Source of the DNA: Echinarachnius parma
Taxonomy: Eukaryota; Echinodermata; Echinoidea; Clypeasteroida; Echinarachniidae
Assembly (NCBI GenBank): GCA_037951105.1
Contig: JBAMJV010003078.1
Location: 1 to 64,000 of the forward strand
Reading direction: 5' to 3'
DNA length: 64,000 bases
This document shows, piece after piece, positions 21,512-33,466 of this stretch. The notes beneath the pieces are model-generated. The model searched no databases. It was given only the letters and a program-made list of their open reading frames with translations, and was not told the origin of the DNA. A program made the translations under genes and the position numbers. Within the stretch, counting starts at the first letter, position 1, and every line of letters begins with the position of its first letter.

Positions 21512-21925
21512 GTGGAGGCCGCAAATGGGCCGATAACGCCCCTCTACAGACCTGTGGAAGGGTGGAGACATGATGGGTACATCCTGCGGGAGTCGGGTAT
21601 CATCTTCTCAAAATGCAGTGAATGTGATCACTGTGTGAACAACAGACCGCTTTCTTCGCCAGACATGATGGAGGCAGTAAGGGGATTCCCATCACCATCA
21701 TTTTGGATGAAATAGAACAAGGCAGAAAGTCCACGAAACTTTCTACTGGGATAAAATGTCTACACACATCAACAGGGTTGTGAGAGAGTGCGAACAGTGT
21801 CAGAGATCTGCAGTTGGCAGGACGTATGCAGATGTGCAGATGTATAATGGGCACAAACAAATTCCTGCACTAAAGAACCAGTCAGTGGAAGATATTACAA
21901 GTTTACTTGGTAGTCGTTAGAATTT
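21512..21925 (+). pseudogene. Harbinger strand and H2C2 zinc-finger fragments, unit 1
   Basis: EGWRHDGYILRESGIIFSK (HARBI1-like) ends in a stop. The adjacent frame gives QKVHETFYWDKMSTHINRVV then RECEQCQRSAVGRTY (integrase H2C2). The two His of the zinc finger are not preserved here. The copy at 34,286-34,430 keeps GHFGRNGTRQKV. Confidence 0.5.
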
Positions 21926-21978
21926 GCGAAAAGAAAACTTTCAAAAGGACACATTTTGGGGCACATTTTTGTACTAGC

Positions 21979-22036
21979 ATGGCATCATCCCGCAGCTACA
22001 GACAAGCAAATAAACCATCGCGATTAGATGATGATG
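21979..22036 (+). pseudogene. MASSRS exon with donor, unit 1
   Basis: ATGGCATCATCCCGCAGC opens MASSRSYRQANKPSRLDDD and ends at GATG|GTAAGT. About 90 bp later the Harbinger frame RHDAYILRESGLLPQL begins, leading in frame into the unit 2 chimeric ORF. Confidence 0.4.
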
Positions 22037-22125
22037 GTAAGTTTTAAATTTGTTTATATTCACAGCCCTTTTAGTCATCAGGCTATGTTTATGGGACTTC
22101 AAGACCCATAAGTAGACATGATTGT

Positions 22126-23079
22126 TAGAGACATGATGCGTACATCCTGCGGGAGTCGGGTCTCCTTCCCCAGCTCGAGGCCAGATCAAGCGATCCCGAT
22201 GGGAATATCCTCTGCGTATACAGAGATCCAGCCTACCCATTGGACCCTTGGTTGAAGGCACCATTCCCGACAGCCAACATGACAGCTGAACAAGTGGACT
22301 TCAATAAGCATGGATATAGAGGAGAACTTGTGTTTATCGATGGTTCGGGGGGCATGGATCGATATGACTGCAGGGTATTCATGCTGCTGACCCACAGTGC
22401 TGCTGGCGGATTGCCCCTGGGATGCCTGATTGTGACCTCTGAGTCTAGGGAGTGCATTACCTTGGTATTGAAACTGTACTTAGACATCATACCAAAAGTT
22501 GCTTTTTTTGGCCGACACGACCCAACCGAGATTGCTGAGCCAGTGCCCCAGTCGCCTGTCCGCCAAGCCCCGCCGCCTGCCTTCCTCGACTCGCCTGTTC
22601 CACAAGCTCCAGCGTCGCCTGTTCCCATCTACTCGCCATTTCGTCCAGCTCCCCCGTCTCCATGGTATCCTGCCCGCTTCGAATCTCCAGAGCATCAAGA
22701 AACACCAGCCACGTCGTCATCCCACATCGCCTCGCCAGACGTTATAGGAGAGCTGCAGAACGGAATGGCCACCGTCTTTCGGCAAAACCAGTTGCTGAAC
22801 GAGAAGGTGGAGAATCTCACCCAACAGCTGCTGGTGGAGCGAAGGGAGAGGATGAAGGAGAGGCAGAGTCAGCGGCGAGATGTGCCAGATCTTTGGCTGA
22901 GTGGAGAGGGCAACGTCTTCATCGGGTCGAGCGCTGCAGGAAACATCATTAGTCGCGATGTATACGAGCAGGCTTTTGGGGGGTCCAGTACACCTAAGGA
23001 CTTTCTGCTGAAGATGCTATCAGCGACCTTCAGTGACGCAGAGCTTGCCGGAGCAACTTCAACGGTGGCATTGTGTTAA
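22126..23079 (+). CDS. Chimeric Harbinger-MULE-BEN ORF, unit 2
   Basis: The frame is open from AGACATGATGCG (22,126), just after a TAG. It includes a longer Harbinger nuclease piece than unit 1: RHDAYILRESGLLPQL, then ILCVYRDPAYPLDPWLKAPF (the DDE_4 D-x-AYPL strand), then MULE, Pro-rich, coiled coil and BEN-like modules. The first ATG in frame is at 22,279 (MTAEQVDF), so 266 residues would follow from it. The same base loss ends the BEN part at TSTVALC. This copy shows that the Harbinger part is joined co-linearly to the MULE part without any stop. Confidence 0.6.
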
Positions 23080-24235
23080 ACGGGTCGACCCACGTCGAGA
23101 AGGAGAGCCTAACCAGAAAGGTGCAATTCCAGGCAATCCTGTCACAGATGGCGCATGACTTCCCGGGCTGCATGACTGAGGGGTTTCTTGTGCAGCTTAG
23201 GAACGCAGTGAACTCGAAATATAGGAGGATTGCCCATCGGCTGCTTTTGGACCAGAGTAGCTGAGCCAATACATGATGGACTTACAGGGCAAACTGTTAT
23301 TGATGTATTCTATGATGTTCTTACTATTTTGTAATTTGTATTTAAAATTTGTATTCATTTGAATTGTGAATAAAAATGAATTTTCTGCATTTCTCTGTTG
23401 TCTTAGCGACATTTATTATAATGGATTGTACTTATGTGGAGTAAAATTGGTAAGCATTATCCACCCAGATGGGTGGGTAATAGATTCAACATTCTATCTT
23501 ACTCAGCAGGTATCCTCCATCACATAGGACCATCCATCATTGATTTCTTTACACAAGTTAGCCGACCAACCAAAGATCTACATCGCGCATTCATCAATGG
23601 CTGGAATCCCACCACAATCGCCCATTTAAGAAGCCTTGGGATGTGGAGAGCTTGATCAACCAGCCATGGATGGAGGAGGCAAGTAAGGAGAGGAACATTC
23701 TCGAGATGAATGCACTGTTCGGATCTGCAGTAGAGGCACTTGAAAGGTGGATAGCAGAACCACAAGTTATGTTCCTCGAGGCATACAGCATCTTTAGGAC
23801 AGGGCCACAGGAATGTTTGGCGATCGCTGACTGCGGAGGGATGGGATGAAGATCACTGCCTCCCATGAAGGCCCTCCTCACATCAATCCTGGACGTCATC
23901 AAGAGGCAGATAGCGACTCGGCTCCTGGCGGGAAGTTTTGGGCGGCGTCGAGCAGAGTTGCAGAGGAGGCCGCATCCTGCAATTCCACGAACATCAGTGG
24001 AGAGCGCAACTTTGCTCGACTTGATGCCCATCTTCAAAAAGCTCCGAACATTTCTCTAAGTAAAGCGGAGGCTAAAGTTATGTTTAAGGCGAATCAAACA
24101 AGGAGCTGGCTTAAGAACAAGCCAGTGGAGGAAAAGAAACGCATGCTTAGCAAAGCATTCAGAGAAGGAGCGCGTGAGAGGAGGACACAGATGAAAAAGA
24201 AAAGGACGTACTATGAGAAGTCAAGAGAAGTTTGA
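23073..24235 (+). pseudogene. Unit 2 BEN tail and GNRFN/NFARLD pseudo-ORFs
   Basis: BEN second half at 23,073-23,264, the GNRFNILSY frame at 23,434-23,655, the LINQPWMEEASKERN frame at 23,643-23,849 and the GERNFARLD frame at 23,846-24,235. Lesions are identical to unit 1, so they predate the duplication. Confidence 0.5.
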
Positions 24236-25239
24236 GTCAAGATATGGGAAGGCAAGAGGTGACAAAGAAATCAAAGACCAATTATGGAAATGTTTTAAAC
24301 AAACGGCCAAGAAGAAATCGTTGCTGGGCAATTAAAAGGACAAATTGACGATATTGATAGCAAAGCTGGCAGGATGAATATCTGAATTATCCTATGGATG
24401 ATTTATTAGTGTGCTGATTTGCTTGCCAATTTATTTTCGCAATTACAATGGTGTTTGTATTTTATATTATATTTCATATTTATTTACATCTATGCAATTG
24501 CCATTATTACAATAGTCTCAGAGTCTGTTAAATATTTTATGTTATTTGAAATAATATGATGACAGAATAAAACTGACCAACAAGATATAATATATAAATA
24601 TGTAAACACTGGGTGTAAATATGCATTTAACTTACTTTTGCATAATTATTCATGTGCATATAATAATATATGTCTATAATAAAATTGAAGAACAAACAAG
24701 CAGTATACAAAGTGTTTATCAATTATGTTTCAATCTACAAGTAAATTAGAACAGTTATGTTTAATTCATGTTAAATGCAATTCTACAAAGGAATGTTTGT
24801 GCCATATATATGAATGACTAAAACCGTTTTTAAAGAACACAGAGGAGTGATTGAGAGTGAAATGAAATGAGAATTAATATCCAGCAGAACATTGTCAAAT
24901 TATTTTTTTTAAAGTGTCCATGGGCACTTGACAGTAATTGAGGGAGTGTGTGAGTGTACATTCTAAAATCACTGAGTGGAATGCTCCCTAGTGAATGGAG
25001 ATCAAGAGCTGATAGTTAGTGTGTATGTGATTAATGAAGTAATATTATAATCAAATAATTAATTTTGCAGCATGTTTGATACATGATATGGCAGGGATTT
25101 CTCAACTTGTGTTGTTTGTGTTTTGTTTGTTTGTTTTTTTTTTTGTTGTTGTTGTTGTTTTTTTTTTTGGGGGGGGGGGTAGTCGAATGCAGTGACCTAT
25201 AACCTCCCCCCCCCCCCCCCCCCCTCCAACACACACACA

Positions 25240-25455
25240 CACGCGTCGCTAATAGATCAGGCTTATGAACAGGACGACAAGCTCAGCGCCTCCAAGCTTC
25301 AGAAGATTCTAGCTGAGCTTTACGATGTCAACGTGTCGCGATCAACAGTCAAGCGGTATCGACGCAAGCTTGGATGGAGAGCGAGTAGGCCCAAGGTCGT
25401 GCAAATGGTGCGGGTAGCCAATCAAGAGAAGAGGGCGAGTTCTGTAAGACACTAA
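25240..25455 (+). CDS. Helix-turn-helix fragment, unit 2
   Basis: Same trihelical HTH as in unit 1, with one change in the wing (KVVQMVRVANQ, Q for E). The G/C hairpin tract precedes it. Confidence 0.45.
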   Translation, partial: HASLIDQAYEQDDKLSASKLQKILAELYDVNVSRSTVKRYRRKLGWRASRPKVVQMVRVANQEKRASSVRH

Positions 25456-25618
25456 TGGACCCCTCTCTATCTCATGTCATAGAGACATTCGACTGTGTGA
25501 AAACTGTGTGAAACTTCTGAAATTTTCTGAACATGACAATGAGCACTACAAAGGAAAAGTAGAACAGCTAATAGAGAAGCACCAATTGGCAGTTAAAAAA
25601 ATTAAGAGCGAGTAAAAA

Positions 25619-26536
25619 ATGGCACAACAAAAGATCAGGAAACTTCATCGCATGCTTCCTTCATCGAAAAGACCTCGATACCTGCACCGCATTGTAATGA
25701 GAACAAAACGTAGGTGTCAGTACTGGAAGAACAAGTACCAAACAGCATCAACACAAGTTGCACACCTGACCCGAACCTCGAAACGAGCAAAACAGCAGGC
25801 ATCCAAATTATGCCTTAAGGTTTTGAGGCTACAGGCACAGCAGCTTGAACGAAAGAACGTAAAATGTTCCAAGCAGTGATCTCACAAAGCATACGGATGA
25901 TGATTACCCAAGGCTTTTAGAAAACATTGAAGAATTCGAAAAGCAAGTTGCTGAATCAAAGACAACCTTGTTTACAAAAGAGAGGAAGCAGTACCACACG
26001 TCGGTTCGTGACAACTGCTGGGTCTTTGTTGACTGAACTGTTTGACCCATCAGTCGACCAAGTCAGCATCAGCAGGTGATGGTTAATGGGCACAGAAGAA
26101 TTCACCACTTAAGTACCAGTCAGTGGAGGCCGCAAATGGGCCGATAACGCCCCTCTACAGACCTGTGGAAGGGTGGAGACATGATGGGTACATCCTGCGG
26201 GAGTCGGGTATCATCTTCTCAAAATGCAGTGAATGTGATCACTGTGTGAACAACAGACCGCTTTCTTCGCCAGACATGATGGAGGCAGTAAGGGGATTCC
26301 CATCACCATCATTTTGGATGAAATAGAACAAGGCAGAAAGTCCACGAAACTTTCTACTGGGATAAAATGTCTACACACATCAACAGGGTTGTGAGAGAGT
26401 GCGAACAGTGTCAGAGATCTGCAGTTGGCAGGACGTATGCAGATGTGCAGATGTATAATGGGCACAAACAAATTCCTGCACTAAAGAACCAGTCAGTGGA
26501 AGATATTACAAGTTTACTTGGTAGTCGTTAGAATTT
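25619..26536 (+). pseudogene. Unit 2 coiled-coil, Harbinger and H2C2 fragments
   Basis: Coiled coil at 25,619-25,879, the RHDGYILRESG frame at 26,123-26,326 and the FYWDKMSTHINRVV frame at about 26,332-26,536. The MASSRS exon follows at 26,590-26,647. Confidence 0.5.
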
Positions 26537-26736
26537 GCGAAAAGAAAACTTTCAAAAGGACACATTTTGGGGCACATTTTTGTACTAGCATGGCATCATC
26601 CCGCAGCTACAGACAAGCAAATAAACCATCGCGATTAGATGATGATGGTAAGTTTTAAATTTGTTTATATTCACAGCCCATTTAGTCATCAGGCTATGTT
26701 TATGGGACTTCAAGACCCATAAGTAGACATGATTGT

Positions 26737-27690
26737 TAGAGACATGATGCGTACATCCTGCGGGAGTCGGGTCTCCTTCCCCAGCTCGAGGCCAGATCAA
26801 GCGATCCCGATGGGAATATCCTCTGCGTATACAGAGATCCAGCCTACCCATTGGACCCTTGGTTGAAGGCACCATTCCCGACAGCCAACATGACAGCTGA
26901 ACAAGTGGACTTCAATAAGCATGGATATAGAGGAGAACTTGTGTTTATCGATGCTTCGGGGGGCATGGATCGATATGACTGCAGGGTATTCATGCTGCTG
27001 ACCCACAGTGCTGCTGGCGGATTGTCCCTGGGATGCCTGATTGTGACCTCTGAGTCTAGGGAGTGCATTACCCTGGCATTGAAACTGTACTTAGACATTA
27101 TACCAAAAGTTGCTTTTTTTGGCCGTCACGACCCAACCGAGATTGCTGAGCCAGTGCCCCAGTCGCCTGTCCGCCAAGCCCTGCCGCCTGCCCTCCTCGA
27201 CTCGCCTGTTCCACAAGCTCCAGCGTCGCCTGTTCCCATCTACTCGCCATTTCGTCCAGCTCCCCCGTCTCCATGGTATCCTGCCCGCTTCGAATCTCCA
27301 GAGCATCAAGAAACACCAGCCACGTCGTCATCCCACATCGCCTCGCCAGACGTTATAGGAGAGCTGCAGAACGGAATGGCCACCGTCTTTCGGCAAAACC
27401 AGTTGCTGACCGAGAAGGTGGAGAATCTCACCCAACAGCTGCTGGTGGAGCGAAGGGAGAGGATGAAGGAGAGGCAGAGTCAGCGGCGAGATGTGCCAGA
27501 TCTTTGGCTGAGTGGAGAGGGCAACGTCTTCATCGGGTCGAGCGCTGCAGGAAACATCATTAGTCGCGATGTATACGAGCAGGCTTTTGGGGGGTCCAGT
27601 ACACCTAAGGACTTTCTGCTGAAGATGCTATCAGCGACCTTCAGTGACGCAGAGCTTGCCGGAGCAACTTCAACGGTGGCATTGTGTTAA
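26737..27690 (+). CDS. Chimeric Harbinger-MULE-BEN ORF, unit 3
   Basis: Same architecture as unit 2 and open from the Harbinger segment. Substitutions include GGLSLGC for GGLPLGC in the MULE part and ALPPALLDS for APPPAFLDS in the linker. Reading is uninterrupted up to the shared BEN frameshift. An open frame in three copies fits either recent amplification or constraint; the very low divergence makes recent amplification sufficient. Confidence 0.6.
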
Positions 27691-28845
27691 ACGGGTCGAC
27701 CCACGTCGAGAAGGAGAGCCTAACCAGAAAGGTGCAATTCCAGGCAATCCTGTCACAGATGGCGCATGACTTCCCGGGCTGCATGACTGAGGGGTTTCTT
27801 GTGCAGCTTAGGAACGCAGTGAACTCGAAATATAGGAGGATTGCCCATCGGCTGCTTTTGGACCAGAGTAGCTGAGCCAATACATGATGGACTTACAGGG
27901 CAAACTGTTATTGATGTATTCTATGATGTTCTTACTATTTTGTAATTTGTATTTAAAATTTGTATTCATTTGAATTGTGAATAAAAAGAATTTTCTGCAT
28001 TTCTCTGTTGTCTTAGCGACATTTATTATAATGGATTGTACTTATGTGGAGTAAAATTGGTAAGCATTATCCATCCAGATGGGTGGGTAATAGATTCAAC
28101 ATTCTATCTTACTCAGCAGGTATCCTCCATCACATAGGACCATCCATCATTGATTTCTTTACACAAGTTAGCCGACCAACCAAAGATCTACATCGCGCAT
28201 TCATCAATGGCTGGAATCCCACCACAATCGCCCATTTAAGAAGCCTTGGGATGTGGAGAGCTTGATCAACCAGCCATGGATGGAGGAGGCAAGTAAGGAG
28301 AGGAACATTCTCGAGATGAATGCACTGTTCGGATCTGCAGTAGAGGCACTTGAAAGGTGGATAGCAGAACCACAAGTTATGTTCCTCGAGGCATACAGCA
28401 TCTTTAGGACAGGGCCACAGGAATGTTTGGCGATCGCTGACTGCGGAGGGATGGGATGAAGATCACTGCCTCCCATGAAGGCCCTCCTCACATCAATCCT
28501 GGACGTCATCAAGAGGCAGATAGCGACTCGGCTCCTGGCGGGAAGTTTTGGGCGGCGTCGAGCAGAGTTGCAGAGGAGGCCGCATCCTGCAATTCCACGA
28601 ACATCAGTGGAGAGCGCAACTTTGCTCGACTTGATGCCCATCTTCAAAAAGCTCCGAACATTTCTCTAAGTAAAGCGGAGGCTAAAGTTATGTTTAAGGC
28701 GAATCAAACAAGGAGCTGGCTTAAGAACAAGCCAGTGGAGGAAAAGAAACGCATGCTTAGCAAAGCATTCAGAGAAGGAGCGCGTGAGAGGAGGACACAG
28801 ATGAAAAAGAAAAGGACGTACTATGAGAAGTCAAGAGAAGTTTGA
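27684..28845 (+). pseudogene. Unit 3 BEN tail and GNRFN/NFARLD pseudo-ORFs
   Basis: Frames at 27,684-27,875, 28,044-28,265, 28,253-28,459 and 28,456-28,845. P to S in KHYPSRWVGN is the only notable change from unit 2. Confidence 0.5.
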
Positions 28846-29839
28846 GTCAAGATATGGGAAGGCAAGAGGTGACAAAGAAATCAAAGACCAATTATGGAAA
28901 TGTTTTAAACAAACGGCCAAGAAGAAATCGTTGCTGGGCAATTAAAAGGACAAATTGACGATATTGATAGCAAAGCTGGCAGGATGAATATCTGAATTAT
29001 CCTATGGATGATTTATTAGTGTGCTGATTTGCTTGCCAATTTATTTTCGCAATTACAATGGTGTTTGTATTTTATATTATATTTCATATTTATTTACATC
29101 TATGCAATTGCCATTATTACAATAGTCTCAGAGTCTGTTAAATATTTTATGTTATTTGAAATAATATGATGACAGAATAAAACTGACCAACAAGATATAA
29201 TATATAAATATGTAAACACTGGGTGTAAATATGCATTTAACTTACTTTTGCATAATTATTCATGTGCATATAATAATATATGTCTATAATAAAATTGAAG
29301 AACAAACAAGCAGTATACAAAGTGTTTATCAATTATGTTTCAATCTACAAGTAAATTAGAACAGTTATGTTTAATTCATGTTAAATGCAATTCTACAAAG
29401 GAATGTTTGTGCCATATATATGAATGACTAAAACCGTTTTTAAAGAACACAGAGGAGTGATTGAGAGTGAAATGAAATGAGAATGAATATCCAGCAGAAC
29501 ATTGTCAAATTATTTTTTAAAAAGTGTCCATGGGCACTTGACAGTAATTGAGGGAGTGTGTGAGTGTACATTCTAAAATCACTGAGTGGAATGCTCCCTA
29601 GTGAATGGAGATCAAGAGCTGATAGTTAGTGTGTATGTGATTAATGAAGTAATATTATAATCAAATAATTAATTTTGCAGCATGTTTGATACATGATATG
29701 GCAGGGATTTCTCAACTTGTGTTGTTTGTGTTTTGTTTGTTTGTTTGTTTTTGTTTTTTTTGGGGGGGGGGGGGGGGGGTAGTCGAATGCAGTGACCTAT
29801 AACCTCCCCCCCCCCCCCCCCTCCAACACACACACACAC

Positions 29840-30052
29840 ACGTCGCTAATAGATCAGGCTTATGAACAGGATGACAAGCTCAGCGCCTCCAAGCTTCAGA
29901 AGATTCTAGCTGAGCTTTACGATGTCAACGTGTCGCGATCAACAGTCAAGCGGTATCGACGCAAGCTTGGATGGAGAGCGAGTAGGCCCAAGGTTGTGCA
30001 AATGGTGCGGGTAGCCAATCAAGAGAAGAGGGCGAGTTCTGTAAGACACTAA
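29840..30052 (+). CDS. Helix-turn-helix fragment, unit 3
   Basis: Same HTH, identical to the unit 2 protein in the helices. The preceding tract has about 19 G and 16 C. Confidence 0.45.
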   Translation, partial: TSLIDQAYEQDDKLSASKLQKILAELYDVNVSRSTVKRYRRKLGWRASRPKVVQMVRVANQEKRASSVRH

Positions 30053-30215
30053 TGGACCCCTCTCTATCTCATGTCATAGAGACATTCGACTGTGTGAAAA
30101 CTGTGTGAAACTTCTGAAATTTTCTGAACATGACAATGAGCACTACAAAGGAAAAGTAGAACAGCTAATAGAGAAGCACCAATTGGCAGTTAAAAAAATT
30201 AAGAGCGAGTAAAAA

Positions 30216-31120
30216 ATGGCACAACAAAAGATCAGGAAACTTCATCGCATGCTTCCTTCATCGAAAAGACCTCGATACCTGCACCGCATTGTAATGAGAA
30301 CAAAACGTAGGTGTCAGTACTGGAAGAACAAGTACCAAACAGCATCAACACAAGTTGCACACCTGACCCGAACCTCGAAACGAGCAAAACAGCAGGCATC
30401 CAAATTATGCCTTAAGGTTTTGAGGCTACAGGCACAGCAGCTTGAACGAAAGAACGTAAAATGTTCCAAGCAGTGATCTCACAAAGCATACGGATGATGA
30501 TTACCCAAGGCTTTTAGAAAACATTGAAGAATTCTAAAAGCAAGTTGCTGAATCAAAGACAACCTTGTTTACAAAAGAGAGGAAGCAGTACCACACGTCG
30601 GTTCGTGACAACTGCTGGGTCTTTATTGACTGAACTGTTTGACCCATCAGTCGACCAAGTCAGCATCAGCAGGTGATGGTTAATGAGCACAGAAGAATTC
30701 ACCACTTAAGTACCAGTCAGTGGAGGCCGCAAATGGGCCGATAACGCCCCTCTACAGACCTGTGGAAGGGTGGAGACATGATGGGTACATCCTGCGGGAG
30801 TCGGGTATCATCTTCTCAAAATGCAGTGAATGTGATCACTGTGTGAACAACAGACCGCTTTCTTCGCCAGACATGATGGAGGCAGTAAGGGGATTCCCAT
30901 CACCATCATTTTGGATGAAATAGAACAAGGCAGAAAGTCCACGAAACTTTCTACTGGGATAAAATGTCTACACACATCAACAGGGTTGTGAGAGAGTGCG
31001 AACAGTGTCAGAGATCTGCAGTTGGCAGGACGTATGCAGATGTATAATGGGCACAAACAAATTCCTGCACTAAAGAACCAGTCAGTGGAAGATATTACAA
31101 GTTTACTTGGTAGTCGTTAG
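30216..31120 (+). pseudogene. Unit 3 coiled-coil, Harbinger and H2C2 fragments
   Basis: Coiled coil at 30,216-30,476, the RHDGYILRESG frame at 30,720-30,923 and the H2C2 half at about 30,929-31,120. The MASSRS exon is at 31,179-31,236. A TAA replaces a Glu codon in the EEF segment (GAATTCTAAAAGC). Confidence 0.5.
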
Positions 31121-31325
31121 AATTTGCGAAAAGAAAACTTTCAAAAGGACACATTTTGGGGCACATTTTTGTACTAGCATGGCATCATCCCGCAGCTACA
31201 GACAAGCAAATAAACCATCGCGATTAGATGATGATGGTAAGTTTTAAATTTGTTTATATTCACAGCCCATTTAGTCATCAGGCTATGTTTATGGGACTTC
31301 AAGACCCATAAGTAAACATGATTGT

Positions 31326-32217
31326 TAGAGACATGATGCGTACATCCTGCGGGAGTCGGGTCTCCTTCCCCAGCTCGAGGCCAGATCAAGCGATCCCGAT
31401 GGGAATATCCTCTGCGTATACAGAGATCCAGCCTACCCATTGGACCCTTGGTTGAAGGCACCATTCCCGACAGCCAACATGACAGCTGAACAAGTGGACT
31501 TCAATAAGCATGGATATAGCGGAGAACTTGTCTTTATCGATGCTTCGGGGGGCATGGATCGATATGACTGCAGGGTATTCATGCTGCTGACCCACAGTGC
31601 TGCTGGCGGATTGTCCCTGGGATGCCTGATTGTGACCTCTGAGTCTAGGGAGTGCATTACCCTGGCATTGAAACTGTACTTAGACATTATACCAAAAGTT
31701 GCTTTTTTTGGCCGTCACGACCCAACCGAGATTGCTGAGCCAGTGCCCCAGTCGCCTGTCCGCCAAGCCCTGCCGCCTGCCCTCCTCGACTCGCCTGTTC
31801 CACAAGCTCCAGCGTCGCCTGTTCCCATCTACTCGCCATTTCGTCCAGCTCCCCCGTCTCCATGGTATCCTGCCCGCTTCGAATCTCCAGAGCATCAAGA
31901 AACACCAGCCACGTTGTCATCCCACATCGCCTCGCCATAGGAGAGCTGCAGAACGGAATGGCCACCGTCATTCAGCAAAACCATTTGCTGAACGAGAAGG
32001 TGGAGAATCTCACCCAACAGCTGCTGGTGGAGCAACGGAAGAGGGACAAGGAGAGGCAGAGTCAGCGGCGAGATGCAGGAAAACATCATTAGCCGGGATG
32101 TATACGAGCAGGTTTTGGGGGGACTTTCTGCTGAAGATGCTATCAGCGACCTTCAGTGACGCAGAGCTTGCCTGGAGCAACTTCAACGGCGGCAGATCCT
32201 TCCATTTCCATATTTAA
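31326..32217 (+). pseudogene. Chimeric ORF, unit 4, truncated and rearranged
   Basis: Intact through the Harbinger, MULE and Pro-rich parts to HIASP. The GACGTTA that follows in the other units is missing, so the frame shifts to a TAG. Further deletions remove the DVPDLWLSGEGN and GSSTPK stretches. It keeps GCCTGGAGCAACTTCAACG at 32,170-32,190, the base missing in units 1-3, and so records the ancestral BEN frame (ELAWSNFNGG). Confidence 0.65.
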
Positions 32218-33466
32218 ATGTAATGTACGCTAATCTTTGTTTGTTTGTATTTTATCTCTATCGTATCTTTTGTTGTAATATACTTTCTTGTTGATTTATC
32301 TTGTAATTTTTTTAATGGAATGGTAAATAAAGTTTCAATTCAATTTCAATCGTGTTCAACGGGTCGACCCACGTCGAGAAGGAGAGCCTAACCAGAAAGG
32401 TGCAATTCCAGGCAATCCTGTCACAGATGGCGCATGACTTCCCGGGCTGCATGACTGAGGGGTTTCTTGTGCAGCTTAGGAACGCAGTGAACTCGAAATA
32501 TAGGAGGATTGCCCATCGGCTGCTTTTGGACCAGAGTAGCTGAGCCAATACATGATGGACTTACAGGGCAAACTGTTATTGATGTATTCTATGATGTTCT
32601 TACTATTTTGTAATTTGTATTTAAAATTTGTATTCATTTGAATTGTGAATAAAAAGAATTTTCTGCATTTCTCTGTTGTCTTAGCGACATTTATTATAAT
32701 GGATTGTACTTATGTGGAGTAAAATTGGTAAGCATTATCCACCCAGATGGGTGGGTAATAGATTCAACATTCTATCTTACTCAGCAGGTATCCTCCATCA
32801 CATAGGACCATCCATCATTGATTTCTTTACACAAGTTAGCCGACCAACCAAAGATCTACATCGCGCATTCATCAATGGCTGGAATCCCACCACAATCGCC
32901 CATTTAAGAAGCCTTGGGATGTGGAGAGCTTGATCAACCAGCCATGGATGGAGGAGGCAAGTAAGGAGAGGAACATTCTCGAGATGAATGCACTGTTCGG
33001 ATCTGCAGTAGAGGCACTTGAAAGGTGGATAGCAGAACCACAAGTTATGTTCCTCGAGGCATACAGCATCTTTAGGACAGGGCCACAGGAATGTTTGGCG
33101 ATCGTTGACTGCGGAGGGATGGACGAAGATCACTACCTCCCATGAAGGCCCTCCTCACATAAATCCTGGACGTCATCAAGAGGCAGTTAGCGACTCAGCT
33201 CCCTGGCGGGAAGTTCTGGGCGGCGTCGAGCAAAGTTGCAGAGGAGGTCGCATCCTATGATTCCACGAACATCAGTAGAGAGCGCAACTTTGCTCGACTT
33301 GATGCCCATCTTCAAAAAGCTCCGAACATTTCTCTAGGTAAAGCGGAGGCTAAAGTCATGTTTAAGGCGAATCAAACAAGGAGCTGGCTTAAGAACAAGC
33401 CAGTGGAGGAAAAGAAACGCATGCTTAGCAAAGCATTCGGAGAAGGAGCGCGTGAGAGGAGGACAA
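31455..33466 (+). repeat. Tandem array unit 4 (partial, ~2.0 kb)
   Basis: Matches the first 2 kb of the unit with the internal changes described above. It stops inside the basic tail (GAGAGGAGGACA), where a different sequence begins. Downstream of 33,130 it keeps a better GGKFWAASSKVAEEV frame than the other units. Confidence 0.8.
32196..32350 (+). mobile_element. ~150-bp insertion resembling a non-LTR retrotransposon 3' tail
   Basis: AT-rich insert in the unit 4 BEN segment ending AATAAAGTTTCAATTCAATTT, a pattern common at LINE/SINE 3' ends. It separates the two halves of the BEN coding sequence, absent from units 1-3. Confidence 0.45.

Larger units (their letters stand above)
17641..22254 (+). 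repeat. Tandem array unit 1 (4,614 bp)
   Basis: First unit of a head-to-tail array; AAGGCACCATTCCC recurs at 22,255 (+4,614), 26,866 (+4,611) and 31,455 (+4,589). The left junction is sharp. The upstream coiled-coil frame (KRPRDL) is cut here and joined to the chimeric ORF. The uninterrupted version survives at 35,761-36,000. Order inside a unit: chimeric Harbinger-MULE-BEN ORF, BEN tail, GNRFN/NFARLD pseudo-ORF, ~960 bp non-coding, poly-G/poly-C hairpin, HTH ORF, coiled-coil ORF, Harbinger and H2C2 fragments, MASSRS exon. Confidence 0.85.
22255..26865 (+). repeat. Tandem array unit 2 (4,611 bp)
   Basis: Nearly identical to unit 1. Single-base differences (for example GATGGTTCG versus GATGCTTCG at 22,340, and GTGCAAATG in the HTH) and different homopolymer lengths show that it is a separate copy. 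In the chimeric-ORF segment it groups with unit 1, not with unit 3. Confidence 0.85.
26866..31454 (+). repeat. Tandem array unit 3 (4,589 bp)
   Basis: Slightly shorter, mainly in the homopolymer tract and a small deletion near 31,035 (one GATGTGCA repeat lost). The chimeric-ORF segment shares diagnostic bases with unit 4 (GGCCGTCACG, GCCCTGCCGCC). Confidence 0.85.

Noticed and set aside
17641..33466. Array as an LTR or rolling-circle (Helitron) product
   Set aside because: No LTR pair with TG..CA ends, no Rep/helicase frame and no CTRR hairpin terminus seen; simple tandem duplication explains the layout.
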